From Rhodoluna sp. (lineage in GTDB: Bacteria; Actinomycetota; Actinomycetes; Actinomycetales; Microbacteriaceae): a DNA stretch of 48,213 bases. The notes below the pieces were generated by a model. That model was not told the DNA's origin. It saw only the letters and a program-made list of their open reading frames with translations, and made no database searches. The first letter of the stretch is position 1. Each line of letters starts with the position of its first letter. Below, one piece after another: positions 17,475 to 26,647 of the stretch. Made by a program: the position numbers and the translations under genes. The stretch covers positions 1 through 48,213 of the forward strand of contig JAURKU010000009.1 of assembly GCA_030831605.1 (NCBI GenBank), read 5' to 3'.

Positions 17475-19139
17475 ATGTCACGCGAGCAATCCAAGTTAGA
17501 TGTTCTAGCTGAAGAGTGGGTCAAAAAACTAGTTGAATTGAGTCCAGATTTTGCAACCTATGCAGGTTTCAAAGTTGGCGAGGATCGCCTGGAAGATACA
17601 AGCCCTGAGGCTGGAGCCGAGTACAACAGGCTAGAAAAAGAGATGCTAGCCAAAGTTGAAGCCACCGAGGTAGCTGACGAAGTCGATAACGTAACCAAAA
17701 TGGCGATGACTTCGACATTAAAACTAAGCAATGAAATTTACGAAGCAGGTTTATGGAAGCGCGATCTAAATCCAATCGCCTCTACAGCCCAAGGTATTAG
17801 AGACATATTCGACATTTCTCCAACTGCAACAGTTGAAAACTGGGAGAACCTGGCCAAGCGTATGCGCGCGGTTGACGGTGCAGTCGAAGGTTATATTGCT
17901 TGTCTTCGCGAAGGTATCAAAGCAAACGACACCCCTGCGGTGAGGCAGATCAAGATTGCAATTGAACAGGCTGAGCAACTACTTACCCCGGATGGCTTCT
18001 TCAGAAAATTTGCGGCCAACGCAAAGCCAACCGAAGGTGAATTGCCCGACTCTTTGAAGAAAGAACTAATTGAGGCAGCCGAGGCTGCCACTGCTGGTTA
18101 CGGCAAGATGGCATCTTTCTTCAAAGAAGAACTTCTTCCTGCTGGAAACAGCGAAGATGCAATCGGACGTGAGCGCTACGCACTACTTTCAGCAAGATTC
18201 CTAGGTAAGCGAGTTGACCTAGATGAAACTTACGAGTGGGGTCGCGAAGAGCTAGAAAGAGTCATCGCCGAGCAGAAAAAAGTTGCTAACGAAATCAAAG
18301 CTGGGGCAACCGTTGAAGAAGCTATTAAGGTTCTTGATGAAGACCCTAAGCGTAAGCTGCACGGTACCGATGAACTACAGCGCTGGATGCAAAAGCTCAG
18401 CGATGCTGCCATTGAGAAACTCAGCGGCACTCACTTCGATATTGCACCAGAACTAAAAAACCTAGAGTGCATGATTGCGCCAACCCAGCACGGTGGTATC
18501 TACTACACCTCGCCTACCGACGACTTCTCTCGTCCGGGCAGAATGTGGTGGTCGGTGCCAGTTGGCGTTACCGAATTCAACACTTGGCGTGAAACCACTA
18601 CGGTTTACCACGAGGGTGTCCCCGGTCACCACTTGCAAATTGGCCAGAAGGTATACAACAAGAAGGATCTAAACTCCTGGCGCAGATTGGCATCGTGGTC
18701 TTCAGGTCACGGTGAAGGCTGGGCACTATACGCTGAGCGTTTGATGCAGGAACTCGGCTTCCTCGATGATCCAGGCGATCGCCTCGGAATGCTCGATGGG
18801 CAGCGCATGCGTGCTGCTCGTGTAGTTCTAGATCTCGGTGTTCACCTAGGTAAGCAAAACCTCGAGGGTACCGGTAAGTGGGATTTCGACTACGCACTTG
18901 CTTTCATGCGTAAGAACGTGAACATGTCAGATCAGTTCGTCAACTTCGAAGTTCACCGCTACTTCGGTTGGCCAGGCCAGGCCCCTTCATACAAGATTGG
19001 GCAGCGCATCTGGGAGCAGATCCGCGACGAATACAAGCTCCGTCAGGGTGAGAACTTCAACATCAAGGAGTTCCACATGAAGGCGCTAAACCTCGGCAGC
19101 ATCGGTCTAGACACCTTGGAAAAGGCTCTACTGGGCTAA
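17475..19139 (+). CDS. DUF885 family protein (predicted Zn-dependent carboxypeptidase/hydrolase)
   Basis: TTVYHEGVPGHHLQIGQ (HExxHH-like), WSSGHGEGWALYAERLMQELGFLDDPGDRLGML; AAAGGA RBS. Confidence 0.88.
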   Translation: MSREQSKLDVLAEEWVKKLVELSPDFATYAGFKVGEDRLEDTSPEAGAEYNRLEKEMLAKVEATEVADEVDNVTKMAMTSTLKLSNEIYEAGLWKRDLNPIASTAQGIRDIFDISPTATVENWENLAKRMRAVDGAVEGYIACLREGIKANDTPAVRQIKIAIEQAEQLLTPDGFFRKFAANAKPTEGELPDSLKKELIEAAEAATAGYGKMASFFKEELLPAGNSEDAIGRERYALLSARFLGKRVDLDETYEWGREELERVIAEQKKVANEIKAGATVEEAIKVLDEDPKRKLHGTDELQRWMQKLSDAAIEKLSGTHFDIAPELKNLECMIAPTQHGGIYYTSPTDDFSRPGRMWWSVPVGVTEFNTWRETTTVYHEGVPGHHLQIGQKVYNKKDLNSWRRLASWSSGHGEGWALYAERLMQELGFLDDPGDRLGMLDGQRMRAARVVLDLGVHLGKQNLEGTGKWDFDYALAFMRKNVNMSDQFVNFEVHRYFGWPGQAPSYKIGQRIWEQIRDEYKLRQGENFNIKEFHMKALNLGSIGLDTLEKALLG

Positions 19140-19154
19140 AGCTTCAAAGCTAGA

Positions 19155-19186
19155 GTGTCCCCACCAATTGGTGGGGACACTTTTTT
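19155..19186 (+). terminator. Intrinsic terminator after the DUF885 gene
   Basis: Perfect 26-nt palindrome GTGTCCCCACCAATTGGTGGGGACAC followed by TTTTTT. Confidence 0.93.
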
Positions 19187-19309
19187 GTCCCCCATATTGG
19201 GGACTGACTTGAATAGTACTTTGACGGCAGATTTGTTTTGAAGAAACATAAATTTGTTTCATCGGATGAACGGTTACGGCAAAAGGGGTATTTAGTTCAT
19301 TTCCAGGGG

Positions 19310-19345
19310 ACGGGCCAAAGGGTTGGAAACAACCCCAAGGCCCGT
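19310..19345. other. Strong stem-loop in convergent intergenic region
   Basis: ACGGGCC aaa GGGTTG gaaa CAACCC caa GGCCCGT: two perfect stems separated by a 3x3 internal loop, capped by GAAA on the + strand. Confidence 0.7.
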
Positions 19346-19351
19346 TGGGGG

Positions 19352-20314
19352 TTAAAACCGCAAATTCACTACTGGTGCTGCTTGACCAGGAATGGTCGCG
19401 ACCACCGTCAATCGGAACGATTCATTTTTTGGGCTACGGATGGTAACTCGACCGGTGCTAACAATTACTAGCGCAGCTATAGCTTTTTGTAGGAGTTGCT
19501 CTTTAGTTGGCAGATCTAAATCATCCATGCCACCTTCATCCAAAACCGCTACCTCAACTCCGAGCGATCGTAATCTAGCCACCTCTGCTTTAAGCGCTGG
19601 AATCATCAGAGCGCGGCCGCGCATCTCATCGCGTAAGGTTAGCTCAAGTAGTTTGGCTTGATTGCGATCACTGCCGCCGAGAGCACCAGTAGCAGAAGTT
19701 ATCTTTTTCAACATCGGAATTGCTTGATTTAGCACTTCCTGTAATCTTTCCTGTCTAGCGCTTTCAGCGGCTTCTAAAGCTGCAATTGCCGCAAGGGATT
19801 TTGTCTGCTGAGCTAGATACTTCTCTGACTCTTCATTAGCTCTTCTAATTCCTCGAGAAACACCTAAGCCAGCCAGGACGAATACTATAGCGCCAACCAA
19901 ACCATCTCTAATTAGCGATATCGGACCGTAACTCAAAACTATCTGAGTAATTAGAGAGGCCAAACCTAATACAGCAATACGCGGATGCTGCCTTACCGCC
20001 GCGGCAGTGAGGATAACACCGGTTCCCATGACCACCCAGGCGCCGATTTTGTCGTTTCCTATTTCCTGTCGCTGCAGAATAATTAGTGCCGGTAAAACTA
20101 CTGCCGCAAAGAGATTTATCAGCGCCAACCAGATTGGAATCCGGATGCCGGTGAAAGCGAGAAGTGTTGGTACACCAACCAAGAGGTAAATTGTCAGTGC
20201 AGCAATTTCGATTGTCCGTGACGCAAAATCTGGCAGCAAGATTGACTGAATCGGAAGATAGAACAGATAAACCAGAGGGATGCCGGCAACCAAAATACGT
20301 CTAATTGAGATCAT
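19352..20314 (-). CDS. Membrane protein resembling a degenerate sensor kinase
   Basis: Five to six predicted TMs, coiled region, then a C-terminal domain with no recognisable H-, N- or G-boxes; translationally coupled to the upstream kinase. Confidence 0.6.
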   Translation of the reverse strand: MISIRRILVAGIPLVYLFYLPIQSILLPDFASRTIEIAALTIYLLVGVPTLLAFTGIRIPIWLALINLFAAVVLPALIILQRQEIGNDKIGAWVVMGTGVILTAAAVRQHPRIAVLGLASLITQIVLSYGPISLIRDGLVGAIVFVLAGLGVSRGIRRANEESEKYLAQQTKSLAAIAALEAAESARQERLQEVLNQAIPMLKKITSATGALGGSDRNQAKLLELTLRDEMRGRALMIPALKAEVARLRSLGVEVAVLDEGGMDDLDLPTKEQLLQKAIAALVIVSTGRVTIRSPKNESFRLTVVATIPGQAAPVVNLRF

Positions 20315-21483
20315 GGCTTAGTCCACTCCAAAACAACGGTGCTACCTTGACCTGGTTGCGAGGAGATGTGAACCTGCCCTCCAACTGCCTCTACTCGGGC
20401 AATCACCGAAACACGAATTCCGAGACGACCTTTAGGAATTCGGTTTGGCCGAAAACCTCTACCGTTATCCCTAATCACAATTTTTATTTCGCTGGCTGTA
20501 GCTTTTAGAAATAGCTCGCGTTTGGCTTTCCCACCAGCATGCAAAACCGAATTCTGCACCGCTTGTAAGCTCGCTTCGGTTAGTGCAGATGCCACGTCCT
20601 GGTTGACTAGCCAGTTCTGAGCTTCACTAATACTGGCACTCAGGCCAGGGTCGATTTGTTGGGTGGCAGTGATGATGGAACTAAACAGGTCCTCGGTAAA
20701 CACTGGTCCCTTGGCCTCGCCCCGGGCCACCTCGTTTAATTTGGTGATTGCCGATTCTGCCAGATCAGCGGCAGATTTGACTTCAGCCTGGCTGGACGCA
20801 TTAGCCGCGCTGATAAGAGCGGTAAGTACTCGGTCGTGCACCAGAGCATCCATCCGCTGTTGCTCCCTAGAGGAAGCTTCGGCTTTGGCCTGCAGGATTG
20901 CCGACTCAATAGCCTCAGCATTAGCCGCATCGGTACGCTCAGCCGCTGCCCTTAGCAATAGTGCGATGACCGAAGCTGTACCGTTAGTCAAAATTGTGAA
21001 CCAATAATCCGTTATCAGCGCGACCGGACCATGCGATCCGCCGAGTGCAGTTGAGAAAATAATCTGAATTATAAGATTCAAACCAAAGAAATACACGATC
21101 GCCCAGCGTCGCCTAAAACTAAGCGCTGCTGCTATCCATGCAGTGTCTGTCGACCACCAGATCCACGGGTAAAAACTACCATCGGTAGGTAGTGGTTCAT
21201 TTACTAATAGTGGCCAGACAAAAACCAGACCAATCACATAAATAGCGTGAATTCGAAGGTAGCGATATCTTGCCGCACCAAACCAAAAACTATAAAAGAA
21301 TGTTGCTGTTGTGCTCCAAAGGCCAATCGCGACAAGCCAAGCATAAAGGTCAGAGAGATATTTAAGTTGTCCTAAAAAATTCAGAGTGCTTTCAGCTGTC
21401 AATAAAACTGCCGCCGCTGAGAATGCTCGACCAATCAGTTTGTTGACTCTAGCGGTAGCAAAAGTAGATCGGATTGTTTGCAT
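20311..21483 (-). CDS. Sensor histidine kinase (DesK/NarL-type)
   Basis: TMs; candidate H-box REQQRMDALVHDRVLTAL; N-box LQAVQNSVLHAGG; G-boxes IVIRDNGRGF and GRLGIRVSVIARVEAVGGQVHISSQPGQGSTVVLEW. Confidence 0.85.
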   Translation of the reverse strand: MQTIRSTFATARVNKLIGRAFSAAAVLLTAESTLNFLGQLKYLSDLYAWLVAIGLWSTTATFFYSFWFGAARYRYLRIHAIYVIGLVFVWPLLVNEPLPTDGSFYPWIWWSTDTAWIAAALSFRRRWAIVYFFGLNLIIQIIFSTALGGSHGPVALITDYWFTILTNGTASVIALLLRAAAERTDAANAEAIESAILQAKAEASSREQQRMDALVHDRVLTALISAANASSQAEVKSAADLAESAITKLNEVARGEAKGPVFTEDLFSSIITATQQIDPGLSASISEAQNWLVNQDVASALTEASLQAVQNSVLHAGGKAKRELFLKATASEIKIVIRDNGRGFRPNRIPKGRLGIRVSVIARVEAVGGQVHISSQPGQGSTVVLEWTKP

Positions 21484-22142
21484 CAGATTAGATCCTCGCC
21501 ATAGAGACCATCTTCAATAAGCCGAATAAGAAGTTCCGACTTATCCTGCGCCGGTCTTCCGACATCGGCATATTTCTGCCGCACCCGATCGATGTGTTCT
21601 TTGGCAGTGTGCTTGCTGATTTTCAGTTCGTACGCTACGCCCTTTAGAGTCATCCCGGAAGCGTATAGCCTGAGCACTTGTAATTCTCTTTCAGTTAGTT
21701 GCGCTTTTAATTCTTGATCGGTATCAATGGCGGCAACCGTTTCAGGGGTATTCACGATGATTCCGTTAGCGACTAACCTGATGCACTCAAAGAGTTCTTT
21801 CATCTGTTGACTCTTGGTTACCAGCGCTGCAGCGCCTTCTTTTAGCGCTTGACTTACCTGAGTTTTCTTGTCGGCAATAGAGAAAATTAGAACCTCGGTG
21901 CCATAGTCAATCAGTTCTCGAACATTACTGGCCGGATTACTTCCATCAGCTAACGACAAGTCAAGAACTACTACCTGGGGCTTCTCTTTCAGTTTCCCGA
22001 TGAGATCGGCAACACTGTCGCCATGGGCAAGTAGTTTAAAACCGTGCTCTAGGCAGGCGCCAGCAAAACCAAGCCTGATTGCCTCGTGATCATCAATGAT
22101 GGCGACAGTTATTTCCTCCGGCGAAACGCTCATGCTGTTCAC
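21483..22142 (-). CDS. NarL/LuxR-family response regulator
   Basis: Receiver domain (VAIIDDHEAIRLG, VVVLDLSLADG) plus LuxR HTH (LTERELQVLRLYASGMTLKGVAYELKISKHTAKEHIDRVRQKY). Confidence 0.92.
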   Translation of the reverse strand: MNSMSVSPEEITVAIIDDHEAIRLGFAGACLEHGFKLLAHGDSVADLIGKLKEKPQVVVLDLSLADGSNPASNVRELIDYGTEVLIFSIADKKTQVSQALKEGAAALVTKSQQMKELFECIRLVANGIIVNTPETVAAIDTDQELKAQLTERELQVLRLYASGMTLKGVAYELKISKHTAKEHIDRVRQKYADVGRPAQDKSELLIRLIEDGLYGEDLI

Positions 22143-23326
22143 CGAACCAGACTAACCACAGTTTCGAAGTGATGAGTGTGTGGAAATAGATCTAGAGCCC
22201 GAATGTTATCTATCTTGTATCCGGCTGGCACCAGCTGTCCTAAATCACGAGCCAGCGCTACCGGATCACAGGCCACATAGATAATCGCTGCTGGTTGCAG
22301 TCGAAGGAGCTCTGCAATCACCTTATTGCCAGCCCCAGAGCGGGGCGGATCTAGAACTACAGTGCTGCCAGTAGCTAGCTTTTCCAGCCTTTTGAGATAG
22401 TCCTCGGTGCCAGTGCTGATAACCCTGAAGTTAGCCAAGTCTGCCAGATTCTTTCTGCTGTCCAAGGAGGCAGTTTTGCTTGCCTCAACGGCGGTAAGTT
22501 TTGTGTCTAAGCCGAAGGCCCCAGCCAAAGCGCCGCTAAATAATCCAGCACCGGAGTAAAGATCTAGATTTTCGCTGCGTTTATCAAAGTCGCTAGCTTT
22601 GGCAAAATCAATTACTGTTTCGCTAAGCACTTTCGCAGCATTTTTGTGAACCTGCCAAAAACCACCTGGGCTCAACCGATAGGTTCTACCTAAAACTGAT
22701 TCGATCAGCATCGGATCGCCTTGAACTTTCCGATCAACCTGCCACTGCAGGCCACCGGTATTCGAACTGGCGATGCTGATCTTTTTCACCGACTGCCAAT
22801 TCTTCAGATGCAATCCGAGTTCCTGAATTTCAGCAACGGCTAGCGGTAACTCCTTAACTTTTATCACTTCGTGGCTACGCTCCCGATATGGCCCAGCGTC
22901 ACCAAATTCATTCACGTGCAGTTGCACCCGGGTACGATAACCAAGGCCTGAGGGGTCCGTATCAATGCTTTCGATTACCGTTTCGAGATTTAGTTTTGCA
23001 AATCTTTCAAAGGCCTCGGTTAATACTTCACTTTTTAGTGAACGCTGTCGCTCAAGCGAAATATGGCCAAATTCTGCTCCACCGGCAATAGCAGATTTCT
23101 TCCAAAAATGTGGCACTCGATCGCCAGAAGCATCAATAACCTGGATGGTCTCTGCTCGAGCGAAAGAGCCTCCCTTATCTTCGAAAACTCTGGCAATTAC
23201 TTTTTCACCGGGGATTGCCCCCGTTACAAAAATCACGCGATTTTCGTGCCGAGCGACAAATACTCCCCCGTGGGCAACCTTCCCAACAGTAAGTTCGATT
23301 TCTTGACCCAGCCAATTTGTATTCAC
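22139..23326 (-). CDS. Class I SAM-dependent RNA m5U methyltransferase (TrmA/RlmCD family) with TRAM domain
   Basis: N-terminal TRAM-like region; LDLYSGAGLFSGALA; VVLDPPRSGAGNKVI; catalytic YVACDPVALARDL. Confidence 0.88.
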   Translation of the reverse strand: MNTNWLGQEIELTVGKVAHGGVFVARHENRVIFVTGAIPGEKVIARVFEDKGGSFARAETIQVIDASGDRVPHFWKKSAIAGGAEFGHISLERQRSLKSEVLTEAFERFAKLNLETVIESIDTDPSGLGYRTRVQLHVNEFGDAGPYRERSHEVIKVKELPLAVAEIQELGLHLKNWQSVKKISIASSNTGGLQWQVDRKVQGDPMLIESVLGRTYRLSPGGFWQVHKNAAKVLSETVIDFAKASDFDKRSENLDLYSGAGLFSGALAGAFGLDTKLTAVEASKTASLDSRKNLADLANFRVISTGTEDYLKRLEKLATGSTVVLDPPRSGAGNKVIAELLRLQPAAIIYVACDPVALARDLGQLVPAGYKIDNIRALDLFPHTHHFETVVSLVR

Positions 23327-23366
23327 TCACCAAGTGTTTCACAACTCAAATGTGTAGTCTGTCTAT

Positions 23367-23999
23367 GTGACCAAACTAGTTCTTGCCTCAACCTCGCCAG
23401 CTCGCCTGCGACTTCTAAAAGATGCTGGAATTGACCCAATAGTTATTGCCCCTAACGTGGATGAAGAACGAGTTGGGGATATGGCTCTAGCTGCCGGCCA
23501 GATTGCAACAACTGCCGATCTGGTATTGCTTCTAGCTAAATGCAAGGCAGAAGCAGTAGTGGGAAACCCGTTGGCTCAAGATGCACTAATTATTGGCTGC
23601 GACAGCGCTTTGGATTTAGATGGCGAATCGCTTGGCAAACCGTTGGAACCTGAAATTGCCATCGAACGTTGGAAAGCGATGCGTGGCCGATCAGGACGAC
23701 TTTATACCGGTCACTGGCTAATCGATAATCGGCTAACTAGCCCGATGCCGCCAGCCACTGGCAGGGCCACCAACACCACGGTTCACTTTGCCCAGCTCTC
23801 AGACAGCGAGATATTGGCTTATGTGGGAACTGGGGAACCTCTGCAGGTGGCAGGGGCTTTCACCATCGATGGGCTTGGTGGGGCCTTTATAAGGGCTATT
23901 GAGGGCGATGCCCATACCGTGGTTGGCCTTAGTTTGCCCACATTAAGAGAGTTAACTCAAGCCCTCGGGGTGGAATACCCGAGCCTTTGGCGGTCATAA
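23367..23999 (+). CDS. maf: Maf family nucleotide pyrophosphatase
   Basis: [39 protein letters not shown] start. Confidence 0.92.
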   Translation: MTKLVLASTSPARLRLLKDAGIDPIVIAPNVDEERVGDMALAAGQIATTADLVLLLAKCKAEAVVGNPLAQDALIIGCDSALDLDGESLGKPLEPEIAIERWKAMRGRSGRLYTGHWLIDNRLTSPMPPATGRATNTTVHFAQLSDSEILAYVGTGEPLQVAGAFTIDGLGGAFIRAIEGDAHTVVGLSLPTLRELTQALGVEYPSLWRS

Positions 24000-24018
24000 A
24001 TGGGTAGGCTTAATATCT

Positions 24019-25791
24019 ATGACTGCCTCAAAACCAGCCAAAATCACTAAAGTCCTCGTTGCCAACCGCGGCGAGATAGCCGTCAGGATCATCCGGGCAG
24101 CTAAAGATTCCGGCATCAGCTCAGTTGCCATCTACGCCGACCAAGACCGTGATGCCATGCACTCACGTTTGGCTGATGAAGCCTATGCCTTAGGCGGCAC
24201 CACCAGCGCGGAAACCTACCTAGTGATTGAAAAGATCATTGAAATTGCCAAAAGATCCGCAGCGGATGCGGTTCACCCTGGCTACGGTTTTCTCGCCGAG
24301 AATGCAAACTTTGCCCAGGCTGTAATGGATGCTGGCCTAATTTGGATTGGGCCATCTCCCAAAGCCATCGACCAGCTCGGCGATAAAGTCTCCGCTAGAC
24401 ACGTTGCCGAAAAAGTTGGCGCACCGCTAGCACCAGGCACCCTAAACCCAGTTTCTGGTGCGAAAGAAGTTTTAGATTTCGTTGCCGAGCACGGACTGCC
24501 GATTGCTATTAAAGCTGCTTACGGTGGCGGCGGTAGAGGCATCAAAGTGGTTTATGAAAAAGACCAGATTGAAGAAAGTTTTGAGTCCGCTACCCGAGAA
24601 GCAATCGCAGCTTTCGGTCGAGGCGAATGCTTTGTTGAAAAGTATCTAGAAAAACCTCGTCACGTTGAAACCCAATGTCTTGCCGATGCCTACGGCAATG
24701 TCGTAGTTGTCTCCACCAGAGACTGTTCACTGCAAAGAAGACATCAGAAACTAGTTGAAGAGGCACCTGCCCCATTCCTAACCGATGATCAAGTAAAGAA
24801 ACTTTACGATGCTTCAAAAGCGATTCTGAAAGAAGTTGGTTACCAGGGAGCGGGAACCTGTGAGTTCCTAGTTGCCCAAGATGGAACTATCTCGTTTTTG
24901 GAAGTAAACACCAGATTGCAGGTGGAGCACCCGGTCTCTGAAGAAGTAACCGGCCTTGATCTAGTTAGAGAACAGTTCCGCATTGCCGAAGGTGGCAAAC
25001 TCGATTATCCAGATCCAGTTATCTCCGGCCACAGCTTTGAATTCCGTATCAATGGAGAGGACGCTGGGCGTAACTTCATGCCGGCTCCAGGAACAGTAAG
25101 CTCTTTTGTCGTGCCAGGTGGGCCAGGCGTCAGAGTCGACACTGGCGTTGAGTCGGGCTCAGAAATTTCAGGTTCCTTTGACTCGATGATCGCCAAGTTG
25201 ATTGTTACCGGCGCCACAAGAGAACAAGCGCTACAGCGATCCAGGCGAGCGCTAGCCGAAATGCAAGTTCTCGGCATGCCTACCGTGCTTCCTTTTCACC
25301 GGAAGATCGTCAATGACCCAGCCTTTACAGCTCCGAAGGGTAAATTCGCTGTCTACACCCGCTGGATTGAAACGGAGTGGATCAACGATATCGAGCCATA
25401 CTCAGGTGTTGATCAACTAGGCCAAGCCACACCAGAGCGAAACAACGTAGTCGTCGAGGTAAACGGTAAGCGAATTGAAGTTAGTCTGCCGAAGAACCTG
25501 TTTGCTTCTGGCGGCCCGGCTAAAGCGATAAAAGCACCTAAGCGCAAAGCGCATGACAATGTCCAAATCGATTCAGGCGTTCACCTGGTTGCGCAAATGC
25601 AAGCGACAGTGGTCAAGATCGCAGTCAATGAGGGCGATAAAGTTCCATCTGGTCAGCAACTTCTGGTTCTTGAGGCGATGAAGATGGAATCGCCGCAAAA
25701 TGCGGCTAAAGACCTAACGGTCAAAAAGATACACGTTGCCGTTGGCGCTACCGTTCCGGCTGGAACAATATTGATGGAGTTTGAGGAATAA
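24019..25791 (+). CDS. Acetyl-/propionyl-CoA carboxylase alpha subunit (biotin carboxylase + BCCP)
   Basis: [22 protein letters not shown]-grasp [33 protein letters not shown]-terminal LEAMKMESP biotinylation motif. Confidence 0.95.
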   Translation: MTASKPAKITKVLVANRGEIAVRIIRAAKDSGISSVAIYADQDRDAMHSRLADEAYALGGTTSAETYLVIEKIIEIAKRSAADAVHPGYGFLAENANFAQAVMDAGLIWIGPSPKAIDQLGDKVSARHVAEKVGAPLAPGTLNPVSGAKEVLDFVAEHGLPIAIKAAYGGGGRGIKVVYEKDQIEESFESATREAIAAFGRGECFVEKYLEKPRHVETQCLADAYGNVVVVSTRDCSLQRRHQKLVEEAPAPFLTDDQVKKLYDASKAILKEVGYQGAGTCEFLVAQDGTISFLEVNTRLQVEHPVSEEVTGLDLVREQFRIAEGGKLDYPDPVISGHSFEFRINGEDAGRNFMPAPGTVSSFVVPGGPGVRVDTGVESGSEISGSFDSMIAKLIVTGATREQALQRSRRALAEMQVLGMPTVLPFHRKIVNDPAFTAPKGKFAVYTRWIETEWINDIEPYSGVDQLGQATPERNNVVVEVNGKRIEVSLPKNLFASGGPAKAIKAPKRKAHDNVQIDSGVHLVAQMQATVVKIAVNEGDKVPSGQQLLVLEAMKMESPQNAAKDLTVKKIHVAVGATVPAGTILMEFEE

Positions 25792-25823
25792 CGCTCCGCT
25801 ACCGTTTTGGGTAGACTCCGATT

Positions 25824-26645
25824 ATGGCCAATCCTTTAGATGATCCAACGGTGGATCCCTTCGAAATTGCAAAACAAGCTGCTGAGATAATTGCAACTAA
25901 ATCAGGTGTTGCAAAACACGATATCGCGCTAACTCTAGGTTCTGGCTGGGCAAAAGCAGCCGATCTAATCGGGGAAACAGTTGCCTCAATTCCAGCTGAT
26001 GAAATCCCAGGTTTTAGAAAGAGTCAGGTTGTTGGACACGTGTCCACTATTCGTTCAATTGCTCTGCCAAATGGAAAATACGCGTTGGTGCTCGGTGCCA
26101 GAACTCACTTTTATGAAGGTCACGGCGTAAGGCCAGTTGTTCATGGAGTTAGGACTGCGGCAGCAACCGGTGCCGAGATGATGATTTTGACAAATGGCGC
26201 CGGTGGTATCAAAACCAGTTGGGCTCCAGGAACACCTGTACTAATTAGCGATCACATCAATAACACAGCAGCCAGCCCAATCGAAGGTGCCAATTTTGTC
26301 GACCTGACCGATCTCTACTCTAAAAGACTTAGAGATATTGCCAGAACAGTTGATTCGTCTCTTGATGAAGGCGTTTACATGCAATTCCGTGGACCACACT
26401 ACGAGACTCCAGCCGAGGTGCAGATGGCTAAAGCGGTTGGTGCTCACCTAGTTGGAATGTCAACAGCATTAGAAGCTATTGCCGCAAGGGCATCAGGCTT
26501 AGAGGTCTTAGGTTTATCGCTATCGACTAATCTGGCGGCTGGAATCAGTGCAACTCCGCTATCGCATACTGAGGTTTTAGCTGCTGGTAAAGAAGCTGAA
26601 CCGCGAATCAGTGCGCTTTTAGCCGAGATTATCGCCAAGCTCTAA
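25824..26645 (+). CDS. Purine-nucleoside phosphorylase
   Basis: LTLGSGWAKAADL, VLGARTHFYEGHG, MILTNGAGGI, QFRGPHYETPAEVQMAKAVGAHLVGMST. Confidence 0.93.
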   Translation: MANPLDDPTVDPFEIAKQAAEIIATKSGVAKHDIALTLGSGWAKAADLIGETVASIPADEIPGFRKSQVVGHVSTIRSIALPNGKYALVLGARTHFYEGHGVRPVVHGVRTAAATGAEMMILTNGAGGIKTSWAPGTPVLISDHINNTAASPIEGANFVDLTDLYSKRLRDIARTVDSSLDEGVYMQFRGPHYETPAEVQMAKAVGAHLVGMSTALEAIAARASGLEVLGLSLSTNLAAGISATPLSHTEVLAAGKEAEPRISALLAEIIAKL

Positions 26646-26647
26646 TA

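Noticed and set aside
17475-19139. DUF885 protein as a novel toxin or defence peptidase
   Set aside because: Intact, well-known family with HEGVPGHH-type motif, own promoter and terminator, and no defence-gene neighbours.
19238-19471. 77-aa plus-strand ORF (MKKHKFVSSDERLRQ...) between DUF885 and the kinase-like gene
   Set aside because: TTG start, no convincing RBS, overlaps inverted repeats and the antisense 3' end of the 19352-20314 CDS; composition does not look like a real protein.
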